From NCBI GenBank assembly GCA_013420905.1, contig JAAXNY010000009.1, positions 682,001-746,000 of the forward strand: a stretch of DNA of 64,000 bases, read 5' to 3'. A model generated the notes under the pieces. The model saw only the letters and a list, made by a program, of their open reading frames with translations. It made no database searches and was not told where the DNA came from. Of the stretch, positions 37,258 through 49,652 are shown in pieces. The stretch's first letter is position 1. Every line of letters begins with the position of its first letter. Source of the stretch: Collybia mongolica. Taxonomy: Eukaryota; Basidiomycota; Agaricomycetes; Agaricales; Clitocybaceae. Both the position numbers and the translations under genes were made by a program.

Positions 37258-40025
37258 ACACACCCTTTCCATCCGTGGAGGAGCTAATTCCGAAGAAAAG
37301 CTTGTCTTCTGAACGGGACCCTGCCCGTGTTGATTTTCCTTATTTTTATTCATTTCATCACATTCTCCGTTCTAATTTCAGCCAGATCCTTGGAGGCCCT
37401 TCAATCGTACTTGGACAATTGTGTAACGTAACTTGGAAACGCTTTGATTATGGAAAGGGCGACACCCCTTGAACGGTTTCGCGTTCCTTGTTTGGATCTC
37501 GCGAACGACAAATTAGTAAATGAATAACTTCACGAAAACGAATATAGGTAGCAGGAAGATTCTTCAACGTCTACTATCTCCATTTGTTCAACTACTGCTA
37601 GGTGTTTATTCATATACCGGTAGCTACAGGAGATTACCAGAATAGTCGCAAATTTTCACCTCTGCATTTTACACCTGAGGTCTATCGCCGGTGACTCCTT
37701 TGAAGGTACATTGAAAATATCTGTAAGGCCAAGGAAATCTGGATTAAGATCTTAACTTGTTCCCGGATATACCCGGACCGGCCCGACGAAAATTAGTGAC
37801 CGACTCTGACGCTCTGCCGCATAATGTTCGACAAAAAACCATAGCATCGCTTTCTTGGGATGAAAGTTCAACGTTCATCAGCCACTTCGAGTATACGGTC
37901 AACAAAGGCCTAATCGGTATACGGCACGGTCCAAATCCAATTTGGTACCGGCTTACAAGGGGACTGACGAGGTTTGTTTCCTAATGACGTGTCTCTAGCC
38001 GTGTGCAATTGACCCATGCTGTCAGACCGGACTCTTGGCGAGCATTTGGTGGCTTGATAATTGAAACCATGAGCGCCGTCATTGAATATTGAGGACCAGA
38101 CAGAGTAAAGGTGACGGCTGTCTTACGGGACCTCTCGTCTTTGTCCAAATTGGTCAATCCCCATTGCCCAACACCGCTTCTGCAGAGTTCGTGATTGGCG
38201 TGGTCCTGACCATGTCAATACATTTGGCACCTGTGTGGACGCTTGAGATTGTCTGATACATTCATTGGTGTCGTGCTAGAGATACCGAGGACTCCGACAG
38301 CAAAGAATATTCACGATCAGAGTAGTCATCAACACTACCAAAGACGTAGGTTTTCATCACGAAAATTTCCAAAGAATCCAATTCAAATTCCATGAATGGT
38401 GTATCTTATCCCTGTTATGTGCGTTCGACACTCCAGGTTGCCACTTCGACTAAATACATTCAATCGGTAGCGTTCATTACACCATGAGCGTCGGTGGCCC
38501 GTTCGTCGCACCCGAAATTTTGTTTGACATTGTCATGCGTTTCGGAGCGTTGTGACGACGCCGCTAATCCGATGTTTAGGTAAGTTTCGCGATGTTACTT
38601 TCGGGCACTTCAACCTCGCCGTCTTAACTGTAGCCTCTAGGAGATATATGCCAGTTTGTCGAGATCTTCAACCCCGTCAAGAATGTTCGCGTCCTTCACA
38701 GCCCCGCCCACATGCTACGCAGTACCATCTAGCGGTCTTACACTTCTGCATAATTGGTTGGTAACATGCCCCTATCTTCCTTGCCCCTGGTGAATTCGCA
38801 GGAGGCCTAGAAGGTTGGCGTTGTTCAAGCAATGTAGTCTAACTTCACTTGTACGCAGTCAAGTTTATACAGAGATGCCACCACCACTCCATCAGAGCAG
38901 TAGGCGACGTATATTCTAATTATAAGGATGCAAACTAAATCTCCCATTCGCAGTGACCACGTAAATAGATCATGCACAGGATGAGCTGTATTGGAATGTG
39001 ATTCCGCATTGTGACACTCAACAGATGGCACTACTGCCGCTCTCCGCGCCTGTCGTCGGATTTCCGTCCAACCGGATACATTAGTAACGCGTGGTCGAAG
39101 AGGATCGAGACGACCCACCACGATAAATATAGAAATGATGAGAGGCGAGACCTCGTTTTGAGATCACTCAATAGAGGCCCCTTTGAAAGCGTTTGTGAAA
39201 TTAACGTGTGGCATACGCACTAACCATTCCCGGTCAAATACGATAAACACAGTAGACAAGGCAATCCCGGCTGGCATGCACGACTGTCGAAAATCTCGCT
39301 TTTGTGTTGCCGCCGACATTCAGTCACTCCCGGCGTTCAAAGCGTGGTCCTCCGTCTTTGCGGTTCATGTATTCCCGTAGGTTCCTGGAGCCGTTTCAGC
39401 TATCAATGATCATTCCCGATCCTAGATCCACCCATACCTTTAATCCACAATACTGGCTTAGCACAGAGGCCGTCTGGTTCCTGACACTCACGTTAACTTC
39501 GTCACTGGGGCGCGAATACTGAGCCTTCTTGGGATCCAGACAAAATATATTTTAACAGTCTGATTGGCATTTACTTTTGTAAGCATATTGTAAACCCTAA
39601 AGATACGTCTAACTGATTTGTATGCGATGTTCGTTTTGCTCGTTCTGCCTATGGTTGCACTGCATTGGATGGCTTCGACGTTACATGGTATTTTTTATCC
39701 GCTATCGCGGGGCTGCCATAAGTTAACACAGGTGCTATACTGTTACTCCGAATTGATGGTCGGTAATGTCAAACCGAGGCAAGTTGCTGTAACTTTTTTT
39801 CACAGACAGAGACCGGTCATCGAGGCCCAACTGATTGCCCGTTTTCCCATCCTTTCTTGAGATATCAGAAGTCCCAGTTTGGAAAGTGACTATCTCATTG
39901 GTAGCCTTTATCGTAATACCTGTCCCCACACTGTGGTACAGATATAAACCCTAATCGGATGCTTAAAGTCTGCGTCCCCTTCTTTCCAATATCTCAGCAC
40001 CGCGACTTCTCGAAATCTTACTCAA
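37258..40025. other. Gene-poor interval of 2.8 kb
   Basis: No supported gene. The best coding-like trace is a plus-strand stub at 38484-38553 (MSVGGPFVAPEILFDIVMRF then a stop) that resembles the start of agaricomycete F-box-like proteins and is followed by unrelated frames. Many stops occur in all frames. It may be a decayed gene or relic repeat DNA. Confidence 0.4.
38484..38553 (+). pseudogene. Possible F-box-like gene stub
   Basis: A short frame opens MSVGGPFVAPEILFDIVMRF and stops after GAL. The pattern 'P-E-I-L-F-x-I-V' is the usual start of F-box-like domains in these fungi. No continuing domain was found downstream, so this is at most a relic. Confidence 0.25.
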
Positions 40026-42288
40026 ATGGTCGAAGGGAGTTCACCTACGCCTGTTGACCCCGAAAGAGGGACACTGGATCCTTTGTCCCTGCGGTCCCTT
40101 GTCGAGGGGGGGAACGAGAAACTTACCTTCACTCAAGGCGATGCGACGGCTGTCGTTAGAAAACAGGCCACAAAGGAATCTAACCTCTTACCATCATCCA
40201 AGGATGTCGCTTTGTCCCAAAAGAAACCAGCCCAGAAACCAAAGAAAAAGGTTTCTAAATGGATACTATTTATTTTATGGTTCAACACCTATAGGTAGTC
40301 CCTTTTCGTTCGTCCTCTGGTTCTTTTTCTGAATTCTTCCTCTCCACCAGAAAATTCTTCACACTCGTTTTCACCTTAAACATGATCGGCCTCACTCTTG
40401 CAGCTTCAGGTCACTTCCCGTACGCAATCAAATACTCGGGTGCCATGGTTGTCGGAAATCTTAATTTTGCCATCCTTATGCGCAATGAGCTCTTTGGTCG
40501 TCTCCTCTACCTATTCGTCAACAGTTGTTTTGCCAAGGCAATATAAATTCTTACATGGCCTCATGGGAATGTACTGATGTCGCTGTTGTAGTGGCCACCA
40601 CTCTGGTTTAGGTTAGGATGTACTTCCGTTCTTCAGGTAGGAATATGCTTCTGCTTTCCAGTTTCCAAAGGCTTATTGTTATTAGCATCTTGGTGGCATT
40701 CACAGTGGTTGCGCATTATCGGGTGTTATCTGGCTGCTTTTCAAGGTTGTCATGATGTTCCGGAACCTCGACGTCAATCATGATGCTGTGTTAGTTATGG
40801 GTGTTGTAACAAATGTGACAGTTATTGTCAGCGTTTTGAGCGCGTTCCCATGGGTTCGGAACACTCACCACAAGTAAGTACGACATTGACGTGATGCAGC
40901 ACTTGGTGAAATATATTTACACCTTTCCAGTGTCTTTGAAAGGCATCATCGTTTCGCTGGTTGGATAGGGCTGGTCGCAACCTGTAAATATTTCATGCAG
41001 TATTCTTGGATCTACTTCTTAAATTCTGCACCTAGGGACGTTCGTTATCCTTGGAGATACATATAATCCGGCCACTCGCACCTGGGATTTGAGTGGTGCC
41101 GATCTCGTCCGTCACCAGGATGTCTGGTTCACGGTTGGAATGACCATTTTGTAAGTTACCTTTTGAGGAGCTCATCTGAAAGGCCTGACATTATTCGGCG
41201 TTCAGTGTTGCCCTTCCCTGGGCGTTTGTCAGAGAAGTCGAAGTTGATATCGAACTCGTGGGTCAAGCGATAGAAATATGATCCTGTCATCTAATTGTCT
41301 CTTAGCCTTCCCCAAAGGTAGCAATCATTCGTTTCAAACGTGGCATGCAACAAGGCCTACTAGGGCGTGTCAGCCGAACTTCCATTATGGAATATCATGC
41401 CTTTGGCATAATTTCGTGCGTACCTTTACTTCCATGCAATGGAATAAAGAATTAACCCTAATAACCAGAGAAGGCACACATGCATCGCACCACTATATGA
41501 TTGCGGGAGTCCAAGGTGAGCAGATATCCTAACGATGTGTTTGATATATCTACGTCACACCTAGGTGATTTCACCCGTAGCCTCGTCAATGACCCCCCAA
41601 AGACACTCTGGACTCGTGAATTGAAGGTCTGCGTGGTTCATGAACACCCGTTAATCTCCACCTGCTAACCCAGATCATTTCAAGTTCGCCGGGGTCTCCA
41701 ACACGTCTACCCTTTATACCCGGGGGATCCGTATATGTACCGGTACCGGTATTGGTGCTGCACTTTCAACATGTCTACAGTCACCGCACTGGTAAGATAC
41801 CCTGTGGCTTCTGGTTCCGCGAAAACTGACGAATGAATTAGGTTTCTCATCTGGATCGGTGAGTACCACATGTCGGTTTCTTCGTCTCATTACTCTGAAA
41901 AATTATCCATCCAGGATCTGACCAAGAAAAGACATTTGGGCCCACAATCAGTGGATTGATCCACAAGCACCTGGGACCGGAGCGGTTAATTCTCTGGGAT
42001 AGCAAGTTACGCGGTGGCCGTCCAGACACTATGAAAATCCTGAAAGAAGCTTACCAGACATGGAACGCCGAAGGTGGTTGAACCTGATATTTCAAATGTT
42101 GTTTCTTGAAGCTAATTAACCCATTGTCCAGTCGTCTTCATTACCTCCAATTACATAGGAAATACTGATATCATGCAGGGATGCAAGGAAGCAGGGATTC
42201 CGGCGTTTGGGACACTCTGGGATTTCGTGCGTACTCTTTGCTTCATACCTTACCGAACTCAAAAATCACTGAGAAACGCAAATAGTAA
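40026..42288 (+). CDS. TmpA-like / NRPS-like integral membrane protein
   Basis: Belongs by sequence feel to the fungal family of TmpA (a membrane oxidoreductase-like protein linked to conidiation in Aspergillus) and related basidiomycete proteins often annotated as NRPS-like. A polar lysine-rich N-tail of about 75 residues precedes a membrane region of several segments (WILFILWFNTYRKFFTLVFT; AYSGAM...NLNFAILMRN; GVVTNVTVIVSVLSAFPW; FAGWIGLVATWTFVIL; VGMTILVALPWAFV). The soluble C-terminal half resembles a ferredoxin-reductase fold: IRICTGTGIGAALSTCLQ, WFLIWIGSDQEKTFG, RLILWDSKLRGGRPDTM and VVFITSNYIGNTDIMQGCKE, ending FGTLWDF. About fifteen introns; the final TAA directly follows the last acceptor. 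Function here is unknown. Confidence 0.75.
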
Positions 42289-42746
42289 ATTGTTGTCTTG
42301 ATATTTATATTATTTTTTTATTTAAATCTTGCATGGGCGGACTACTTAATTCGTTCCAACTTCCAACAGCAATTGTAGCACGAGGACAGATACCTAGAGG
42401 CCCGATATAAATATCTTATGTGTTCCCCTCATGTGAAAAACACGCTGCATAGAATAACTCCTTCAGTTCTTTAGTATATGATCGGCGAACCAGCTTCTTA
42501 GTTCCCCGGAGGAGATTGACAGCGATTCTCTGTTCTTCTCTTCCGGCACCTTACAGGCTACCAATATCCGATAATTTTATGGGAGAAAAACTTAATATAC
42601 CTCAAACACCTGTTTTCCTTTGGACCTTGAAGTTGCCTTGGTTCGAACTTCGGCTGTTTTACAACAAGTTAGGCTAGTCACTTGAGATGGGCGAGGGAAA
42701 TAAATGCTCGGAAAGATATGGTACAACAGAACGAAAAAGGCGAGAA
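42289..42746. other. Convergent 3' flanks
   Basis: AT-rich, no gene seen. Separates the TmpA-like gene from the exonuclease gene. Confidence 0.4.
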
Positions 42747-44196
42747 CTAGATTGAAAAAAACTCCTCCAGAACCTGGCCACTCTTTCCCATCCAATGCCA
42801 ACGTCGATTGGGATAAATGGATGTGTTCGGATACAAAGATACTCCTCTCCACGCAAGCTCGGCAACAATCTTGGCAATATTGCGACTATCCTAGCGACGC
42901 GGTTTACAAACATGAGAAAAAATATTTAGGAGAGAAGGCGCCACTAACATCAATGCCACTATGCTGTCGTCCCTCAAATTCCGGCAAACCAAGGGTCTTT
43001 AGCTGTGCCGGGATGTTCAAAGCACTGCGTTTGGAGCCATTCCACACCTAGAAATGAGTCAGGTGGTGCTTGCAATCATGGGGTATCGTTCACGTACACG
43101 CGGCTCCGGCATGTACTTGGCGGGTTCTGCCTGGGCGTATAACCAATCCAAGACAGCTGTTCGAACGTCAAGAACATCGCCTTGTATCCACCCTGGCATT
43201 GGAACCTAATCCAGCGTCATGAGGGTTGTATGGAGTAGTGAACTACCACAATCAATATATTGACGAACTTTGGATATAAAACATTGTTTCACGACAAAAT
43301 CCCTGACATCGAATGGTCCATCACTACACCAGCAGAACCGAACGAGGCGTTCCCCAGTCTCCGCGTCAAGTAGTCCATGTTTTATCATAAACGCTTGGAA
43401 CATTTCAATAACCTCCGGAAATGACGGCGCAGAATCCACTTGGCTCTGTCGTGAGAGATAGGTGTGTTCGAACCGAAAAATGCCCACAACCGCAGAAGAA
43501 TGAATATGGGACACACCTGGGTTATACCCGTAAGACTAGTGCAAAATTCTGTAAGGTTCGGTCTCCAAGTCGGTTTCACGAAACTCCTGAACTCAGCAAC
43601 TACTTCCAGCTTGCTAGCCATCTTATCATTTGATCTGTCCACCCACTTCATTAGGCAGACAGGGAATTCCTGAGATCGAAGTATTAGCTTCAGGGGGTAT
43701 TCCATGATATCTTTTCACTCACGATAATTTCATTGGGAAAATTGAAGTCGGCTCCCTGTTGACATGTAGCCTCGATATCCAGCACAAGAAAAACATCATA
43801 TGCTTGTTTGCTCTTAGGCGGGGGCGAGGGAGGACCTGCCGAAGGGATAACCGCCTTCTTTGGGAGGCGGACCTGTCTCTGATAACGCATAGCACGCGGC
43901 GTAGGGGTGGTGCCGTGAGGCGCTGGGGAGGTGTAGGGTTGTCGTCGAAAGGGAGTAGATATATCACTAAAGCTGATGTTACGAAAGGTGGCGGGTGGAG
44001 ATGAGGATTTGGCGCCAGAGAGCGCAGGTGAGGGTATATCACGCGAATTGTTATGTAGGAACCCTTTATAGCACCATCCTATAAGGCACGTTGCCGCAAT
44101 AAGTGCCGCGTAAATGATCCTGTTCTGGTCGGGAACCCTGAGATGTGAAAGATGGACTGACTGCTTTGACAGCCAGCCCAATGCAGTTGAGAGCAT
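42747..44196 (-). CDS. ERI-1/Rnase T-type 3'-5' exonuclease with N-terminal membrane anchor
   Basis: DEDDh exonucleases of the ERI-1/PINT1 group trim RNA 3' ends. The catalytic set is present: FLVLDIEATCQQG (Asp, Glu), WCSDGPFDVRDF-type block (Asp; reads CWCSDGPFDVRDFV), and HSGIDDSRNIAKIVAEL (His, Asp). The last block is formed by splicing a GTTAGT donor to the AG before GATAGTCGC. Between are FPVCLM, FVKPTWRPNLTEFCTSLTGI and WIQGDVLDVR. The C-terminus reads NTSIYPNRRWHWMGKSGQVL, stop at 42747. Unusually, residues about 26-46 (RIIYAALIAATCLIGWCYKG) form a membrane segment ahead of a proline/serine-rich linker, so the enzyme is probably tethered. Confidence 0.82.
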
Positions 44197-44356
44197 ATTT
44201 CGTCAGAAAAATCGCCTCGGTTCGGCAAACCTGAGGAAAGATGAATCGTCTTTTGCGCCAATCATCCTTTCATTTACCTCATCACGTGTTCAAACAATAG
44301 AATTTTCTGTTCAAGGGCTCCGTCCCTTAAGGTGGCTTTCCCCTGATTTTTCTGCT

Positions 44357-45503
44357 ATGCAACGGGGCGACGACCTAGAAGACGACTTTGTCATTGATGA
44401 CCTTGTTGTGCTTTCCGGAGAAGAAGATGCAGGCTTGGAGGAAGTTTTTTTCTCGGACGACGAGAAAGAGGGGACAATGGGTGGTGATGAAGACGATGCA
44501 ACTGGTGTTATGCACAACGCCGTGGCGGCTCAAACATCTGCTGATGATCCCGTCGCTCTGAAAAAGCGGAAACGGCGCGAAAAAGACAAGGAGCGAAAAG
44601 CTAAGGTCTGTAAGCTCGAAGTCCAGCATGATGTGAGCTTATTACTGGTCACGGCATCTTAGAAACGAAAGCTTGTACAAAGCGTTGATGTGGTTGAGCA
44701 TTCAATCGCTGCTCAGCCACCTGGCGCACTGTCCGACTATTTATCCTCCATCCAGGCAAAGTGTTTTTCGAAATTGTCAGTAATCGAACTCGATGACATA
44801 CGGATACCGGGTACGTTTTCGTGGTTTGTTAAAATCCGTCCATTCGTTTTCTCAAGTTACCAAGGAGACAGAAACATCTATAGCAGATACCACAGCGTGG
44901 ACGGGACCAAGGACGTTGGATCAACTGGTCGAATTTATCATCAAAGGTGCGACATAGTGTTTGTTGCTGGCTCGCGACCTGATGTGGTAATGGTTTAGTT
45001 ATCCCAACGCTTCACATTCGCCTATCTCAAAAGTCGAAGAACAATGGATCGCCGACCCTACTATTTATAACTGGGGCGGCCTTACGGGTAGTGGATATCA
45101 CTAGGGTCCTCAAAGAGAAAAAACTCAGAGGAGAGAAGGGTGGCGAGGTAGCGAAACTGTTCGCAAAACATTTTAAACTTGCGGAACACGTCGCATATTT
45201 AAGAAGGACGAAGGTAGGGGCTGCTGTTGGAACACCAGGGAGGATTGGCAAGCTGCTCTGTGATACAGGTGAGTAGTTTCCAGGGAATTCAGCAACTACA
45301 GGCACTAACGATACACATTATTAGATGCACTCACCGTTTCAGCCTTGTCTCATATTATCCTCGATGTGACGTATCGGGACAGTAAAAGGCGCTCACTTCT
45401 CGACATCCCGGAGACAAGAGATGAAGTCTTCAAAACAGTGCTCGGCGGACCTCAGGTTCAAAACGCAATCAAGGAGGGAAAAATCCAAGTGGTGTTGTTC
45501 TAG
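44357..45503 (+). CDS. CMS1: Cms1-like ribosome biogenesis protein (90S pre-ribosome)
   Basis: Cms1 is a DEAD-box-helicase-related but helicase-deficient factor of the small-subunit processome. An acidic N-terminus (MQRGDDLEDDFVIDDLVVLS...) and a lysine-rich stretch (KKRKRREKDKERKAKKRK) precede LSDYLSSIQAKCFSKLSVIE. Later exons give LLFITGAALRVVDITRVLKE (the GAALR block), LFAKHFKLAEHVAYLRRTKV, GAAVGTPGRIGKLL (helicase-Ib-like) and LSHIILDVTYRDSKRRSLLD, ending KEGKIQVVLF. The 'TPGRI' and 'ILD' traces are what is left of helicase motifs. Four introns; head to head with the exonuclease gene, 160 bp apart. Confidence 0.88.
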
Positions 45504-45601
45504 GATGGCTTGAAGAAAAGCCTATAAGTAGTGTTGTTTCTGTACGGTAATATTATGAAGGGGACAGGATGATTAGAAACCCTTGGGGTTAGTCCTAAGT
45601 G

Positions 45602-46052
45602 TTAACTAAAGTCGAATGTTAGTCTAGATTTTTCTTCAAAGCACAACCAAGAAGGTACCCGTGTCCATTTTGGAACCTTATGAATACCCTTCCTGTAGCC
45701 TTTTACATTTGGGCTAAATATTGTGTATTTGTCACGAGCAGGCATTTCGTGTTCTTTTGGTAGTTCAAGCGCTCGATCCTTGGGTGAGAATTCAACGACC
45801 AGCCCAACGAGCAGGAAAGGAAAACATACTAGTGAACCGCATTGAATACCGCTCGCTCTCACTGCCTCTATAACGGCGTCAACTTTCTTTAGCCGGGATC
45901 GTGCGTTGGCTTTTCGGGTGGGTGATAGTTTCCATGGCGTCTTCCTGTAGTGAGATATGAGTTGTAGTGAGGAATAAGGTTACAACATAAGATAAAATTG
46001 ACCAGAGGAGACCTCCTAGGTTTACATGGGAAGGTCGAAACGCGCCAAACAT
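45602..46052 (-). CDS. MRPL31: Mitochondrial large-subunit ribosomal protein mL60 (Mrpl31)
   Basis: Fungal-specific protein of the mitochondrial 54S ribosomal subunit. Three exons: MFGAFRPSHVNLGGLLW with the Trp codon split by an intron; then KTPWKLSPTRKANARSRLKK with VDAVIEAVRASGIQCGSL; then DRALELPKEHEMPARDKYTI and FSPNVKGYRKGIHKVPKWTR. The ends 'GLLWK.PW' and 'GYRKGIHKVPKWT' are the family signatures. Total about 130 residues, the usual length. The first intron acceptor (TCACTACAG) and the second donor (GTATGT) are good. Head to head with SF3A1, 142 bp apart. Confidence 0.9.
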
Positions 46053-46194
46053 ATGTGCTCGTGGTTCAGAACAAATGAATTGGGTTCGGTGAAGGAGAAT
46101 ATTTACCGTGGGAAATATGCCAAGTACAGCCAAATTTCGACTACTGCCAGTAAGCGCGGTTTGGCGCGAACCCCGAATCTTCGCTCTCACCACC

Positions 46195-48879
46195 ATGACC
46201 ACGCTCGTCGAATCCAGACCCAACGGGCTCCATACCAATGGCTCCGCTGACATCGAGATGGAATTTGCCTCTAACGGAGGTTCTTTGAGGTTCTCCAGTG
46301 GACTCATTCTACCACCACCAGAAATCAAATGTGCGCATTTTGTTCCATGTTTCTTCATTCACCTTATATCTTGCTTAAAATACGTCTCTTCTATAGCTGT
46401 GATCGACAGGACGGCGCTGTTTGTCGCACGTTCTGCCAACCCACCTCAATTTGAGGACAAAATTCGAGAAGGACAGCGGTCTGACCCCAAGTTCTCGTTT
46501 CTCAACCCGGCTGATCCCTACCATGCGTACTACCGACATCGAATGGAAAGAGTAGCTCAAGGGGATCTCGGAGATGACGCTACCCCAGACAAGGACGGAA
46601 AAGGCGATGGTGAAGGCAGTGATGGACCTACTAAACTTGTAGATATTGGGATGGAACCACCGCCTCCTGAATTTATAATGGACTTACCCAACATCAGTAG
46701 CATTGATTTGTGGGTCCTTTTAATAACACTGATTTCTGGCAATATTGACGGTCCTATTACAGAGATATCATGAAGTTGACTGCACTTTTCACCGCACGAC
46801 GGGGCCGAGGCTTCCTTGCGAACCTATCCGCTCGAGAAGGTCGGAATTACCAATTCGACTTCCTTCGCCCTACACATTCGCTTTTCGGGTATTTCAATCG
46901 GTTGGTGGAGCAATACACGAAAATAATACAGCCTAATAAGGCGGCGTTGGCACAGCTTCAAGAGCGGACGCAGTATGGAGGTCGGTGGAAAACGCTTGAG
47001 GCTGCTCGGAAACATGCGAGGTGGGAAAAGAACAAGAGGGAGCAAGATAAAAAGAGGCAAGACGATCAGGAGGCTGAACGAAGTACGTTTCTCATGTAAT
47101 TTTTTCTTTCACAGCTTTATTTATTCAATTTTATTACAGTTGCGTTCGCCGAGATCGACTGGCATGACTATGCAATTGTGCAGACAATTGAATTTACAGT
47201 AGCTGATGCCAACTCAGAACTTCCACCGCCAATGAGTGTACAGGAAGTGGAGAACATGACGCTAGCTCAGAAACGAATGGCCGCCATGATCATGGAGAAT
47301 ACAGTTGAGGATGTTGAAGCTCACCGTGCGCGCCAGGCCGCGGCGGAGGCAGAGGCTGCAGCTGCAGTCGGCGGTGTTGGCGTTGGGGGAGATGACGATG
47401 CAGCCATGGAGGAGAGTGATGATGAGGAGGATGCACAGACGAGGCAGAAGCGCGAAGCGGAAGAGCGTGCAAGGGAAGTTGCGCACGCCCAGGCTCTCCA
47501 GGCAAGCTCAGTCAATACTGCCGGACCTATGAAGATAAGGACGGACTATATTCCCAAACGTGAGTACTCATGCTATTCATCTTTGTATTTCTAACCCTGG
47601 TATTTCGAATCAAAGTGGGTGCCAAGAATGCAAAGGCTACTCTGACTACGTGTACGATATGTGGACAGCAGATCCCTGTCGACGAACTGCAGGAGCACAT
47701 GCGTATCGAGCTGTTGGATCCTCGATGGAAGGAACAACGGGATGCACTCGAAGCACGAAAAGCCCAGGCATCCGAGCTGCAACGTGGTGCCAACGTTGTC
47801 TCATCTCTCAAAAATCTTGCTCGTACTCGTGTCGATATATTCGGTGCAGAGGCAGACGAGGAGAGGCGGAAACGCGAAGAAGAAGAGGAGCGCGAGAAGC
47901 GCAAGGAGAGGGAGAAAGTTGTTTGGGATGGTCATACTGCTTCAAAGGCAAATACATTAGACAAGTTCTCTGTCAACGTCAACTTCGATGAACAGATTGC
48001 TGCAATTCATCGCGCGAAAGGTCTCGGACCGTGAGTTTTATTTTTCCTTTTCGAAATTTCCCAATGCTCACGCGGTTATTGTACGTAGCCAAGAAGTCAA
48101 TGCCATTGGGCCTGGAATTGGACCGGCTTCCGCACCGCCACCAGTACTTGCAGGTTTGCCACCCGCTCCAGCATCACTCCCTCAACCCCCACAGGCATCT
48201 GGGACGTCGTACTCAGCTGCCACAGTATCATCTGGACCTCAACCAGCCTCGATATATGCGAATCAACCGCCTGTTATGTTACCACCTCTGCACTATCAAG
48301 GTATGGACGCTGCCCAGCCGTTTGGATATCAACCTCCTGCACCTGGCATGCACCCATCTCGCATGGCTGCCCTGGCAGCTGCCAATGGGGCCTTGCAAGC
48401 CCAGGCTGGTATGATCAGGTCAGCTGACGAGATGGAAGGTGGCGTCGACGAGATGCCACCCGCAAAACGCCAGCGTGTTGCAAAACTGCCAGGAGGCCAA
48501 CTGTACCCCGAAGCAGACTGGATTGCAATGCATCCCGTAAGTCCCGTGTCTAGTATTCCGAGTAACCCCACAATACCTGACGATGGACGTCCGACAGCAT
48601 CCGATATCGCTCAAGGTGCAATTACCTGACGATCCGACGAAGCCCGAATGGAAGCTTGACGGCTCTGTGGTCACGATACCTGACTTGCCTCTCAATCTGC
48701 TCGTGTCGACGTTGCGCGATCGTATCCTGCAACACACGGGTAGTGCGGTCGCAGCTTCGAAAATCAGAATATCTTATATGGGAAAAATGCTTACAAATTC
48801 GACCACAATTGCAAGCTACAACCTTGAAGACGAAGATTTGCTAGTGTTCGGGGTAAGGGATACCACAAAAAAGAAGTGA
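46195..48879 (+). CDS. Splicing factor 3A subunit 1 (SF3A1 / Prp21)
   Basis: U2 snRNP component required for prespliceosome assembly. Two SURP (SWAP) domains are visible: VIDRTALFVARSANPPQFED ... FLNPADPYHAYYRHRME and LTALFTARRGRGFLANLSAR ... LRPTHSLFGYFNRLVEQYTK. A PRP21-like helical part, an acidic and alanine-rich stretch, and a conserved block (TCTICGQQIPVDELQEHMRI; LLDPRWKEQRDALEARKAQA) follow. A proline-rich segment then leads to a C-terminal ubiquitin-like domain (LKVQLPDDPTKPEWKLDGSV ... ASYNLEDEDLLVFGVRDTTK). An in-frame ATG at 46108 is an alternative start. About seven introns. The Ubl domain is retained, as in metazoan SF3A1 and unlike budding yeast Prp21. Confidence 0.93.
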
Positions 48880-49160
48880 TAATGCTATTTTCATACTTCT
48901 GTACATATCTGCTACTTTCAATTGTACGATTTCTACGGCCTGCGGTTATTCGTGTATTGTCAGATGTGTCAAACTATAAATATCGTAAAGTAAGGCCGAA
49001 TCTGGGGCAAAAAGATGCCGGTACGTCTATGGCAGATGCGTGTGGGTTACATATTTGGAGTGCAGTGAAATGAATAAGTGGATGAATGCTCTGAATGTGG
49101 GTCTTTCTCCCCTGGTTCCCAGAAAAATAAACAAGAAAGGCTAAGATCGTGTTCAAAATC

Positions 49161-49652
49161 CTATGCAGGGTCTATAAAGTATCCCTGATCAACGAGACAG
49201 GGTGCAGAACGTGATTTGGTCTGTGATAGCCATGTCGGCGATGTGGTTGTCGACGTCCCGCGCCAACGCGTGAGGGGTGGCGAGGGGGGCGCATTGTGAG
49301 TTAGGAGCTGGGCATCCTGGCCCTGAGCTCTCTCTTCTCTCGAGGCATCCGAAGCATGCGAAGACTGCGATGAGCTTGCCCGTTGAGTGTGATCATCTCT
49401 AGCGTCCAGCGATAAGGGGACGGTGTCCTGCAACCACTGCTCATCTTCCGCATTGGGGTGCCGCGGCGCTGACACGGCGCGCTGGAAGATGCTTTGCGGA
49501 GAGTTTAGATAGGGGGATTGAAGAAGAGTGGGAGGAATTGGGACGTTAAGTGCCTGGTGTGGTATGCGGAGAGACCGTCGACGACTCATGCGATGCTTCA
49601 AAGAGGAGGAGCGGGAGGAGAGCTCAGTATTTTCTGGGTGAGGAGTAAACAT
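49161..49652 (-). CDS. Hypothetical serine/proline-rich protein
   Basis: A single uninterrupted frame of 163 codons begins MFTPHPENTELSSRSSSLKH and ends SRSAPCLVDQGYFIDPA. It is almost wholly low-complexity and predicted disordered, rich in Ser, Arg, Pro and Thr, with no membrane segment. I do not recognise it. Its 5' end overlaps a glutamate/aspartate-rich antisense frame made of GAGGAGGA repeats, which I take to be a shadow. The intact frame and the conserved-looking tail speak for a real gene. Confidence 0.45.
   Translation of the reverse strand: MFTPHPENTELSSRSSSLKHRMSRRRSLRIPHQALNVPIPPTLLQSPYLNSPQSIFQRAVSAPRHPNAEDEQWLQDTVPLSLDARDDHTQRASSSQSSHASDASREERAQGQDAQLLTHNAPPSPPLTRWRGTSTTTSPTWLSQTKSRSAPCLVDQGYFIDPA

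Noticed and set aside
42630..42660. GGTTCGAACTTCGG-like stretch resembling a tRNA T-arm
   Set aside because: No matching acceptor or anticodon stems around it.
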